Origin: Aurelia coerulea
Taxonomy: Eukaryota > Cnidaria > Scyphozoa > Semaeostomeae > Ulmaridae
Direction: 5' to 3'
Assembly: GCA_039566865.1 (NCBI GenBank)
Contig: CM076958.1
Span: 4,378,501 to 4,442,500, forward strand
Length of the DNA: 64,000 nucleotides
In this document: positions 43,755-55,700 of the stretch, in pieces
Layout: every line of letters starts with the position of its first letter
Position numbering within the stretch: the stretch's first letter is position 1
Program-made: the position numbers and the translations under genes
Notes under the pieces: model-generated
What the model saw: only the letters and a program-made list of their open reading frames with translations
What the model was told of the DNA's origin: nothing
The model's database searches: none

Positions 43755-44193
43755 TACCGGGTGACCCAAAAATTGATCCGCCAGCAATTGAACCGGTTGC
43801 TGATGACATTGGGCACAGCTCTTAGATCATTTAGGACGCGAACTTTGTATGAAATCACGAGATATATTCAAAGCTCAAAATACGTCATTTTATAAAATGC
43901 CATTGCCTAAAATTAGGTTTTCATGCCCTAAATCATGCCTTAACATATAAGAAACTGTCGCATCTATAATAAATTCCTGACATTATCTAAAGAATTTTTA
44001 AAAAATAAAATTGTTACATAAATTTTACATAAGTTTTTAATGAGGTACAATGTAATAAGTTAGTGTAAGAGTTTATTTTAATGTATTATGGACAACCTTA
44101 ATTTATCCAGGACAATCAATACTTCTAATTACAGACAATATTTTAGGTAGCATTTAACAGAGAATAGCCATGTCATGTGGATCTGTTAACATC

Positions 44194-44242
<49 letters not shown>

Positions 44243-44549
44243 TTCGTCGTCTGTTTCCCAAAAGAATATTGATCATTTATTATATTTTTTGGTCCTTGAC
44301 GCATGCATAAAAAGGGGCAGGATCAGCGTAATGAGACACAAAAAGCCATGACACAGGGGAGAATTTTATAAGTTTAGGCCAACTAGCATGGAGATAACGA
44401 GTAGGAATAGGGGACTGGGAACCACTTAAGGAGGCACAATGGACTCGTCGTTAACCGGATTTCATTCATAAATTTCCCTTAAAAATCCGTAGCATGATAA
44501 AATTTCGTTTATTTCTGAAATGTTTTGCTCTCTAGTGGGTCACCCGGTA
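43755..44549. mobile_element. CCGGGTG-type element containing an (ATT)n tract
   Basis: TACCGGGTGACCCAAAAATTG at left and AGTGGGTCACCCGGTA at right, with TA at both edges. It is longer than related copies because of inserted AT-rich text and a microsatellite at 44194-44240. Confidence 0.7.
44194..44240 (+). repeat. (ATT)n microsatellite
   Basis: About 15 perfect ATT units. Confidence 0.95.
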
Positions 44550-44865
44550 CAAAAAATTAAGCTGGAAATTTGACCTCATTTTGGCCTGTTTAAGCTTGTG
44601 TTTGGGCGCAAAGGTTTTTTAACCACTTGTATATTTGCAAAAAGTACTTGATAAAGGATTTGAGAATGCTTGTTACATATTGTTGAAAAGTGTTAAGAGT
44701 GTTTGATGTTTGATCTTTAGATGTTGTTGAATGTTGATGTTATTTTGTAATTACGAAAAGACATTATTTATTTGTGCGAAACTGGTCATAATTTATAAAA
44801 ACATGCTGTCGACATTTTGGTTCTCTCTTTTGCTTTTAAAACCTTGCTTTTCGATACAATAAATC

Positions 44866-45074
44866 CGCGCACATGAAAACCTACAAAAGTGAGAACCTGC
44901 GGGCTGTTTTTCCCCAAATTATGCACCTCCTAGTTAAGAATCTGTTTCAGTTTGATAAAGAAAGTTCTTGTTATAAGGGAAATAAAGTTGAATTTACTGC
45001 CTTAAGTTCAAAATTGTCCCAGGTGGCTGTTAAATTTGAACCTCCTCCTTCTTCCCTTTTTGTAAGCTCAGAAT
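44866..45074 (+). repeat. Dispersed repeat, copy 2 (also at 16690)
   Basis: It shares ordered phrases with 16690-16918, such as CAAATTATGCACCTC and GTGGCTGTTAAATTTGAACC, and ends at GTAAGCTCAGAA against the next MITE. Confidence 0.65.
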
Positions 45075-45504
45075 AGACCTTTTCACTTGCTAGAAAAGAG
45101 GTTTAGATCGAGCGTCCAAATCTGGTAAACTTTTAGAAGGATAAGGAAAGCACGACCCCCGTTCTTGGTAGTTGGTAGGTACACTGCTAGCTGTTGGATG
45201 CAGTTCCTTCAGATCTCAGAACACTTTTCAGAGAGTTAATCAATGATAACTTTGCTCAAATTGACTTAGAAGTGGAACAGTTTATACATTGGCAAGCTTT
45301 ACTTGCCTAAGCCATTGCTAACTCACTTTTGCGCAAAGTAGTTGATAACAAACACCCTGAAAAGTGTTGAGATCCGCAGCAACTTTATGCCACAGCTAGC
45401 AGTGTATCCACTGAGAACGGGGGTCGTGCTTTCGTTTTCCGTTCCAAACTTACCAGATTTGGACGGTCGATCCAAACCTCTTTTCTAGCAATTAAAAAGG
45501 TCTA
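45074..45504. mobile_element. Inverted-repeat element, about 55 bp strong arms
   Basis: TAGACCTTTTCACTTGCTAG and GTCCAAATCTGGTAA at left are mirrored by TTACCAGATTTGGAC and CTAGCAATTAAAAAGGTCTA at right. Complementarity continues weakly to the centre (CCCCGTTCT / GAACGGGGG). Confidence 0.82.
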
Positions 45505-45717
45505 ATGGTGTTTAGATGCGTGAGACAATTTCAAAGAACAAATTACAGGATTGAAAATCTTTTGGTGATGACTCCAAAAAGGTTTAAACAAAGGACCCTT
45601 CAAATAAATATCATTTAGGACCTGTATACCATGAAGTTGATCTACAATCCTGGCCAAAAGAAGCTGGGACACAGGCAAATTTCAGTTTCTTCATGATGTT
45701 TCCTAAAATATCGAGGA

Positions 45718-45893
45718 GAAAACATACGTTTAGAGTCTCCAAATCCCCCCCCCCCCCCCCTCCTTCAATGTTGAGAAGGTCGAAAGGCGTTTGATTCAAG
45801 CAACTTTGAAAACATACGTTTAGAGTCTCCAATTCCCCCCTTCTTCAATGTTGAGAAGGTCGAAAGGCGTTTGATCCAAGCAACTTTGAAACG
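45718..45893 (+). repeat. Tandem duplication with poly-C variation
   Basis: The block AAAACATACGTTTAGAGTCTCC ... CAAGCAACTTTG occurs twice in succession (about 93 and 81 bp). It differs mainly in the length of the poly-C tract (about 15 C against 6 C). A G run follows at 45893. Confidence 0.88.
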
Positions 45894-46269
45894 GGGGGGG
45901 GGAGAGCGGGGGCACGCAATCAAAGACCGAAGTAGTGCAATTTTATGATTTTTCCCAATTATTTTGGCCAAGATTGTAGATAGTTATCAAATAGGAATTT
46001 AATAATGTTTGGCTCTCAAGAAAGTAGATTCTTACAAGCGGGCATTTACTGTAGTGTATGTCATAATATGGAAGAAATCTTTCTTACTATGTAGAAAGTC
46101 CAGCTCGCAAAAAAGCAATAAAAAATTGCATAAATTAAAGCCATTACCAGACTTTGCAGCTTCTCACAAATTTATTTGTCACGAACACATGAAAAGAGAT
46201 TTTCAAGAACAGTATCATCATCAAATTCTCTTTATTTTCTTACAAAAAGATACTGATTAAAATAGATGG

Positions 46270-46780
46270 AAATTAAAATAAAGGGGCTCATTTTTTATCA
46301 AAAAGTAACATTATCTTTGCTGTAAAATTGGTTGATTACAAGAGGAGCTACTTTTCCATCTATCTGTTTACCTTTTTCACTAAATTGATTGATTTCAAAG
46401 TGGTTAATTTTCCACCAAAAGGCTTACTTTTTCTGACAAAATGGCATGATTTCCATGGGGTTTTCTTTCCACCAAAAAGTAAGGCTTGTTTTCTCAGTAA
46501 TTTATAAAAATTCCTATTTTTTAAAAAAGCAAAGGGGTTAGCCTTACTGTGTGGCAAAAAATTGCATTTTCAAAAGGCGGGCCTATTTTTCAACAAAAAG
46601 GATCAGGGCTATCCAAAGGGACTATCCTAACTTGGCCAAAAATCAGTATTTCAAAAGGGGCCAAATTTTGGAAAAGAAAAAGAGGTTAGCCCTACTTCAA
46701 GTCGGCCATTTTCAACCAAAAGGTAAGGCTATAGGCTTACCTTTTTCATTGGCTAATTTCAAGAGAGGCTCATTTTCCAT
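46270..46780 (+). repeat. Degenerate left edge of the satellite
   Basis: About seven recognisable but diverged units show phrases such as AAATTGATTGATTTCAAAG, TTTTCCACCAAAAGG and CTTACTTTTT. The spacing is still near 70 bp, but identity is much lower than inside the array. ORFs across this edge are chance products of the repeat. Confidence 0.8.
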
Positions 46781-49700
46781 CAAAAGGTAAATAACCTTTT
46801 TCATTAAAATTGGCTGATTTCAAGAGAGGCTCATTTTCCATCAAATGGTAAGGTATAGGCTTACCTTTTTCATTAAAATTAGGCTTCCAAGAGAGGCCTT
46901 TTTCAGGTAAGGCTATAGGCTTACCTTTTTCATTGGCTGATTTCAAGAGAGGCTCATTTTCCATCAAAAGGTAAGGCTATAGGCTTACCTTTTTCACTAA
47001 AATTGGCTGATTTCAAGAGAGGCTCATTTTCCATCAAAAGGTAAGGCTATAGGCTTACCTTTTTCACTAAAATTAGCTGATTTCAAGAGAGGCTCATTTT
47101 CCATCAAAAGGTAAGGCTATAGGCTTACCTTTTTCACTAAAATTGTCTGATTTCAAGAGAGGCTCATTTTCCATCAAAAGGTAAGGCTATAGGCTTACCT
47201 TTTTCACTAAAATTAACTGATTTCAAGAGAAGCCCATTTTCCATCAAAAGGTAAGGCTATAGGCTTACCTTTTTCATTAAAATTAGCTGATTTCAATATA
47301 GGCTCATTTTTCATCATAAGGTAAGGCTATAGGCTTACCTTTTTCATTAAAATTAACTGATTTCAAAGAAGGGGCTCATTTTCCATCAAAAGGTAAGGCT
47401 ATAGGCTTACCTTTTTCATTAAAATTAGCTGATTTCAAGAGAGGCTCATTTTCCATCAAAAGGTAAGACTATAGGCTTACCTTTTTCATTCAAATTGGCT
47501 GATTTCAAGAGAAGCATTTTCCGTCAAAAGGTAAGGCTATAGGCTTACATTTTCATTAAAATTAGCTGATTTCAAGACAGGCTCATTTTCCATCAAAAGG
47601 TAAGGCTATAGGATTACCTTTTTCATTAAAATTGCTGATTTCAAGAGAGGCTCATTTTCCATCAAAAGGTAAGGACAATAGGCTTGCCTTTTTCATTAAA
47701 ATTGGCTGATTTCAAGAGAGGCTCATTTTCCATCAAAAGGTAAGGCTATAGGCTTACCTTTTTCACTAAAATTGGCTGATTTCAAGAGAGGCTCATTTTC
47801 CATCAAAAGGTAAGGCTATAGGCTTACCTTTTTCATTAAAATTAGCTGATTTCAAGAGAGGCTCATTTTCCATCAAAAGGTAAGGCTATAGGCTTACCTT
47901 TTTCACTAAAATTAGCTGATTTCAAGAGAGGCCCATTTTCCATCAAAAGGTAAGGCTATAGGCTACCTTTTTCACTAAAATTAACTGATTTCAAGAGAAG
48001 CCCATTTTCCATCAAAAGGTAAGGCTATAGGCTTACCTTTTTCATTAAAATTAGCTGATTTCAAGAGAGGCTCATTTTCCATCAAAAGGTAAGGCTATAG
48101 GCTTACCTTTTTTCATTAAAATTGGCTGATTTCAAGAGAGGCTCATTTTCCATCAAAAGGTAAGGCTATAGGCTTACCTTTTTCACTAAAATTAGCTGAT
48201 TTCAAGAGAGGCTCATTTTCCATCAAAAGGTAAGGCTATAGGCTTACCTTTTTCACTAAAATTGGCTGCTTTCAAGAGAGGCCCATTTTTCCATCAAAAG
48301 GTAAGGCTATAGGCTTACCTTTTTCATTAAAATTAACTGATTTTCATTTTCCATCAAAAGGTAAGGCTATAGGCTTACCTTTTTCATTAAAATTAGCTGA
48401 TTTCAAGAGAGGCTCATTTTCAAGCAAAAGGTAAGGCTATAGGCTTATCCTTTTCACTAAAATTAGCTGATTTCTGCTCATTTTCAAAAGGTAAGGCTAT
48501 AGGCTTACCTTTTTTCATTAAAATTAGCTGATTTCAATTTAGGCTCATTTTTCATCATAAGGTAAGGCTATAGGCTTACCTTTTTCACTAAAATTAGCTG
48601 ATTTCAAGAGAGGCTCATTTTTCATCATAAGGTAAGGCTATAGGCTTACCTTTTTTCATTAAAATTGGCTGATTTCAATTTAGGCTCATTTTTCATCAAA
48701 AGGTAAGGCTATAGGCTTACCTTTTTTCATTAAAATTAGCTGACTCAAAGAGGATCATTTTCCATCAAAAGGTAAGGCTATAGGCTTACCTTTTTCATTA
48801 AAATTAGCTAATTTCAAGAGAGGCATCAAAAGGTAAGGCTATAGGCTTACCTTTTTCATTAAAATTGGCTGATTTCAAGAGAGGCTCATTTTCCATCAAA
48901 AGGTAAGGCTATAGGCTACCTTTTTCATTAAAATTGGCTGATTTCAAGAGAGGCTCATTTTCCATCAAAAGGTAAGGCTATAGGCTTACCTTTTTCATTA
49001 AAATTAGCTGATTTCAAGAGAGGCTAATTTTCCATCAAAAAGTAAGGCTATAGGCTTACCTTTTTCACTAAAATTGACTGATTTCAAGTGAGGCTCATTT
49101 TCTATCAAAAGGTACTGCTATAGGCTTACCTTTTTCACTAAAATTAGCTGATTTCAAGAGAGGCTCATTTTCCATCAAAAGGTAAGGCTATAGGCTTACT
49201 TTTTCCACTAAAATTAGCTGATTTCAAGAGAGGCCTATATTCCATCAAAAGGTAAGGCTTTAGGCTTACCTTTCGCACTAAAATTAGCTGATTTCAAGAG
49301 AGGCTCATTTTCCATCAAAAGGTAAGGCTATAGGCTTACCTTTTTCACTAAAATTAGCTGATTTCAAGAGAAGCTCATTTTCCATCAAAAGGTAAGGCTA
49401 TAGGCTTACCTTTTTCATTAAAATTAGCTGATTTCAAGAGAGGCTCATTTTCCATCAAAAGGTAAGGCTATAGGCTTACCTTTTTCATTAAAATTAGCTG
49501 ATTTCAAGAGAGGCTCATTTTCCATCAAAAGGTAAGGCTATAGGCTTACCTTTTTCATTAAAATTGGCTGATTTCAATTTAGGCTCATTTTCCATCAAAA
49601 GGTAAGGCTATAGGCTTACCTTTTTCACTAAAATTAGCTGATTTCAAGAGAGGCTCATTTTCCATCAAAAGGTAAGGCTATAGGCTTACCTTTTTCATTA

Positions 49701-52700
49701 AAATTAGCTGATTTCAAGAGAGGCTCATTTTCCATCAAAAGGTAAGGCTATAGGCTTACCTTTTTTCATTAAAATTAGCTGATTTCAAGACAGGCTCATT
49801 TTCCATCAAAGGTAAGGCTATAGGCTTACCTTTTTCATTAAAATTAGCTGATTTCAAGAGAGGCTCATTTTCCATCAAAAGGTAAGGCTATAGGCTTACC
49901 TTTTTCATAAAATTGGTTGATTTCAAGAAAGGCTCATTTTCCATCAAAAGGTAAGGCTATAGGCTTAAAATTGGCTGATTTCAAGAGAGGCTCATTTTCC
50001 ATCAAAAGGTAAGGCTATAGGCTTACCTTTTTCACTAAAATTAGCTGATTTCAAGAGAGGCTCATTTTCCATCAAAAGGTAAGGCTATAGGCTTACCTTT
50101 TTCACTAAAATTAACTGATTTCAAGAGAGGCTCATTTTCCATCAAAAGGTAAGGCTATAGGCTTACCTTTTTCACTAAAATTAGCTGATTTCAAGAGAGG
50201 ATCATTTTCCATCAAAAGGTAAGGCTATAGGCTTACCTTTTTCATTAAAATTGGCTGATTTCAAGAGAGGCTCATTTTCCATCAAAAGGTAAGGCTATAG
50301 GCTTACCTTTTTCACTAAAATTGGCTGATTTCAAGAGAGGCTCATTTTCCATCAAAAGGTAAGGCTATAGGCTTACCTTTTTCATTAAAATTGGCTGATT
50401 TCAAGAGAGGCTCATTTTCCATCAAAAGGTAAGGCTATAGGCTTACCTTTTTCACTAAAATTGGCTGATTTCAAGAGAGGCCCATTTTCCATCAAAAGGT
50501 AAGGCTATAGGCTTACCTTTTTCATTAAAATTAACTGATTTCAAGAGAGGATCATTTTCTATCAAAAGGTACGGCTATAGGCTTACCTTTTTCACTAAAA
50601 TTAGCTGATTTCAAGAGAGGCTTATTTTCCATCAAAAGGTAAGGCTATAGGCTTACCTTTTCCACTAAAATTAGCTGATTTCAAGAGAGGCTCATTTTCC
50701 ATCAAAAGGTAAGGCTATAGGCTTACCTTTTTTCATTAAAATTGGCTGATTTCAATTTAGGCTCATTTTTCATCAAAAGGTAAGGCTATAGGCTTACCTT
50801 TTTCATAAAATTAGCTGATTTCAAGAGAGGCTCATTTTCAAGCAAAATAAGGCTATTACCTTTTTCACTAAAATTAGCTGATTTCAAGAGAGGCTCATTT
50901 TTCATCAAAAGGTAAGGCTATAGGCTTACCTTTTTTTTAAAAGGCTGATACCATTTTCCATCAAAAGGTAAGGCTTTAGGCTTACCTTTCGTTCTAAAAT
51001 TAGCTGATTTCAAGAGAGGCTCATTTTCCATCAAAAGGTAAGGCTATAGGCTTACCTTTTTCACTAAAATTGTCTGATTTCAAGAGAGGCTCATTTTCCA
51101 TCAAAGGTAAGGCTATAGGATTACCTTTTTCATTAAAATTTGCTGATTTCAGGAGAGGCTCATTTTCCATCAAAAGGTAAGGCTATAGGCTTACTTTTTG
51201 CACTAAAATTGGCTGATGTAAAGAGAGGCACATTTTCCATCAAAAGGTAAGGCTATAGGCTTACCTTTTTCACTAAAATTGTCTGACTTCAAGAGAGGCT
51301 CATTTTCCATCAAAAGGTAAGGCTATAGGCTTACCTTTTTGACTAAAATTGCATGATTCCAACAGAGGCTCATTTTCCATAAAAAAGTAAGGCTATAGGC
51401 TCACCTTTTTCATGAAAATTAGCTGATTTCAAGAGAGGCTCATTTTCCATCAAAAGGTAAGGCTATAGGCTTACCTTTTTCACTAAAATCGGCTGATTTT
51501 GAGAGAGGCTCATTTTCCATCAAAAGGTAAGTCGATAGGCTTACCTTTTTCATTAAAATTTGCTGACTTCAGGAGAGGCTCATTTTCCATCAAAAGGTAA
51601 GGCTATAGGCTTACCTTTTTCATTAAAATTTGCTGATTTCAAGAGAGGCTCATTTTCCATCAAAAGGTAAGGCTATAGGCTTACCTTTTTCATTAAAATT
51701 AGCTGATTTCAAGAGAGGCTCATTTTCCATCAAAAGGTAAGGCTATAGGCTTACCTTTTTCACTAAAATTAGCTGATTTCAAGAGAGGCTCATTTTCATC
51801 AAAAGGTAAGGCTATAGGCTTACCTTTTTCATTAAAATTAGCTGATTTCAAGAGAGGCTCATTTTCCATCAAAAGGTAAGGCTATAGGCTTACATTTTCA
51901 TTGAAATTAGCTGATTTCAAGAGAGGCTCATTTTCCATCAAAAGGTAAGGCTATAGGCTTACCTTTTTCATAAAATTTGCTGATTTCAAGAGAGGCTCAT
52001 TTTCCATCAAAAGGCAAGTCTATAGGCTTACCTTTTTCATTAAAATTTGCTGATTTCAAGAGAGGCTCATTTTCCATCAAAAGGTAAGGCTATAGGCTTA
52101 CCTTTTTCACTAAAATTGGCTGATTTCAAGAGAGGCTCATTTTCCATCAAAAGGTAAGGCTATAGGCTTACCTTTTTCACTAAAATTAGCTCATTTCAAG
52201 AGAGGCTCATTTTCCATCAAAAGGTAAGGCTATAGGCTTACCTTTTCAATAAAATTAGCTGATTTCAAGAGAGGCTCATTTTCCATCAAAAGGTAAGGCT
52301 ATAGGCTTACCTTTTTCATTAAAATTGCTGATTTCAAGAGAGGCTCATTTTCCATCAAAAGGTAAGGCTATAGGCTTACCTTTTTCACTAAAATTGGCTG
52401 ATTTCAAGAGAGGCTCATTTTCCATCATAAGGTAAGGCTATAGGCTTACCTTTTTCGTTAAAATTGGCTGATTTCAAGAGAGGCTCATTTTCCATCAAAA
52501 GGTAAGGCTATAGGCTTACCTTTTTCATTCAAATTAGCAAGAGAGGCCCATTTTCCATCAAAAGGTAAGGCTATAGGCTTACCTTTTTCACTAAAATTAG
52601 CTGATTTCAAGAGAGGCTCATTTTCCATCAAAAGGTAAGGCTATAGGCTTACCTTTTTCACACTGATTTCAAGAGAGGCTCATTTTCCATCAAAAGGTAA

Positions 52701-55700
52701 GGCTATAGGCTTACCTTTTTCATTAAAATCTGATTTCAAGAGAGGCTCATTTTCCATCAAAAGGTAAGGCTATAGGCTTACCTTTTTCATTAAAATTGGC
52801 TGATTTCAAGAGAGGCTCATTTTCCATCAAAAGGTAAGGCTATAGGCTTACCTTTTTCACTAAAATTAGCTGATTTCAAGAGAGGCTCATTTTCCATCAA
52901 AAGGTAAGGCTATAGGCTTACCTTTTTCACTAAAATTGGCTGATTTCAAGAGAGGCCCATTTTCCATCAAAAGGTAAGGCTATAGGCTTACCTTTTTCAT
53001 TAAAATTGGCTGATTTCAAGAGAGGCTCATTTTCCATCAAAAGGTAAGGCTATAGGCTTACCTTTTTCACTAAAATTAGCTGATTTCAAGAGAGGCTTAT
53101 TTTCATCAAAAGGTAAGGCTATAGGCTTACCTTTTCACTAAAATTAGCTGATTTCAAGAGAGGCTCATTTTCCATCAAAAGGTAAGGCTATAGGCTTACC
53201 TTTTTTCATTAAAATTAGCTGATTTCAATTTAGGCTCATTTTTCATCATAAGGTAAGGCTATAGGCTTACCTTTTTCACTAAAATTAGCTGATTTCAAGA
53301 GAGGCTCATTTTCCATCAAAAGGTAAGGCTATAGGCTTACCTTTTTCATTAAAATTAGCTGATTTCAAGAGAGGCTCATTTTTCATCAAAAGGTAAGGCT
53401 ATAGGCTTACCTTTTTTCATTAAAATTAGCTGATATCAAAGAGGATCATTTTCCATCAAAAGGTAAGGCTATAGGCTTACCTCTTTTCATTAAAATTAGC
53501 TGATTTCAAGAGAGGCTCATTTTCCATCAAAAGGTAAGGACAATAGGCTTGCCTTTTTCATTAAAATTGGCTGATTTCAAGAGAGGCTCATTTTCCATCA
53601 AAAGGTAAGGCTATAGGCTTACCTTTTTCATTAAAATTGGCTGATTTCAAGAGAGGCTCATTTTCCATCAAAAGGTAAGGCTATAGGCTTACCTTTTTCA
53701 CTAAAATTAGCTGATTTTAAGAGAGGCTCATTTTTCATCAAAAGGTAAGGCTATAGGCTTACCTTTTTCATTAAAATTGGCTGATTTCAAGAGAGGCTCA
53801 TTTTCCATCAAAAGGTAAGGCTATAGGCTTACCTTTTTCACTAAAATTAGCTGATTTCAAGAGAGGCTCATTTTCCATCAAAAGGTAAGGCTATAGGCTT
53901 ACCTTTTTCATTAAAATTAGCTGATTTCAAGAGAGGCTCATTTTCCATCAAAAGGTAAGGCTATAGGCTTACCTTTTTTCATTAAAATTAGCTGATTTCA
54001 AGTGAGGCTCATTTTTCATCATAAGGTAAGGCTATAGGCTTACCTTTTTTCATTAAAATTGGCTGATTTCAATTTAGGCTCATTTTTCATCATAAGGTAA
54101 GGCTATAGGCTTACCTTTTTCATTAAAATTAGCTGATTTCAAGAGAGGCTCATTTTCATCAAAAGGTAAGGCTATAGGCTTACCTTTTTCACTAAAATTG
54201 GCTGATTTCAAGAGAGGCTCATTTTCCATCAAAAGGTAAGGCTATAGGCTTACCTTTTTCATTAAATTAACTGATTTCAAGAGAGGATCATTTTCCATCA
54301 AAAGGTAAGGCTATAGGCTTACCTTTTTCATTAAAATTAGCTGATTTCAAGAGAGGCTCATTTTCCATCAAAAGGTAAGGCTATAGGCTTATCTTTTTCA
54401 CTAAAATTAGCTGATTTCAAGAGAGGCTCATTTTCAAGCAAAAGGTAAGGCTATAGGCTCCCCTTTTTTCATTAAAATTAGCTGATTTCAATTTAGGCTC
54501 ATTTTTCATCATAAGGTAAGGCTATAGGCTTACCTTTTTCACTAAAATTGGCTGACTTCAAGAGAGGCTCATTTTCCATCAAAAGGTAAGGCTATAGGCT
54601 TACCTTTTTCACTAAAATTAGCTGATTTCAAGAGAGGCTCATTTTCCATCAAAAGGTAAGGCTATAGGCTTACCTTTTTCACTAAAATTGCCTGATTTCA
54701 AGAGAGGCTCATTTTCCATCAAAAGGTAAGGCTATAGGCTTACCTTTTTCACTAAAATTGCCTGATTTCAAGAGAGGCTCATTTTCCATCAAAAGGTAAG
54801 GCTATAGGCTTACCTTTTTCATTAAAATTAGCTGATTTCAAGAGAGGCTCATTTTCCATCAAAAGGTAAGGCTATAGGCTTACCCTTTTCACTAAAATTA
54901 GCTGATTCTAAGAGAGGCTCATTTTCCATCAAAAGGTAAGACTATAGGCTTACCTTTTTCATTAAAATTGGCTGATTTCAAGAGAGGCTCATTTTCCATC
55001 AAAAGGTAAGGCTATAGGCTTACCTTTTTCATTAGAGTTTGCTGATTTCAAGAGAGGCTCATTTTTCATCAAATGGTAAGGCTATAGGCTTACCTTTTTT
55101 CATTAAAATTAGCTGATTTCAAGAGAGGATCATTTTCCATCAAAAGGTAAGGCTATAGGTTTACCTTTTTTCACTAAAATTAGCTGATTTCAAGAGAGGC
55201 TCATTTTCCATCAAAAGGTAAGGCTATAGGCTTACCTTTTTTCATTAAAATTAGCTGATTTCAATTTAGGCTCATTTTTCATCATAAGGTAAGGCTATAG
55301 GCTTACCTTTTTTCATTAAAATTAGCTGATTTCAATTTAGGCTCATATTTCATCAAAAGGTAAGGCTATAGGCTTACCTTCTGCACTAAAATTAGCTGAC
55401 TTCAAGAGAGGCTCATTTTCCATCAAAAGGTAAGGCTATAGGCTTACCTTTTTTCATTAAAATTAGCTGATTTCAAGACAGGCTCATTTTCCATCAAAAG
55501 GTAAGGCTATAGGATTACCTTTTTCATTAAAATTGCCTGATTTCAAGAGAGGCTCATTTTCCATCAAAAGGTAAGGCTATAGGCTTACCTTTTTCATTAA
55601 AATTGGCTGATTTCAAGAGAGGCTCATTTTCCATCAAAAGGTAAGGCTATAGGCTTACCTTTTTCACTAAAATTAACTGATTTCAAGAGAGGCTCATTTT

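Noticed and set aside
46360..46967. Overlapping ORFs on both strands near the satellite start
   Set aside because: They are chance reading frames of the 70 bp repeat, and in-array indels and stops end them quickly.
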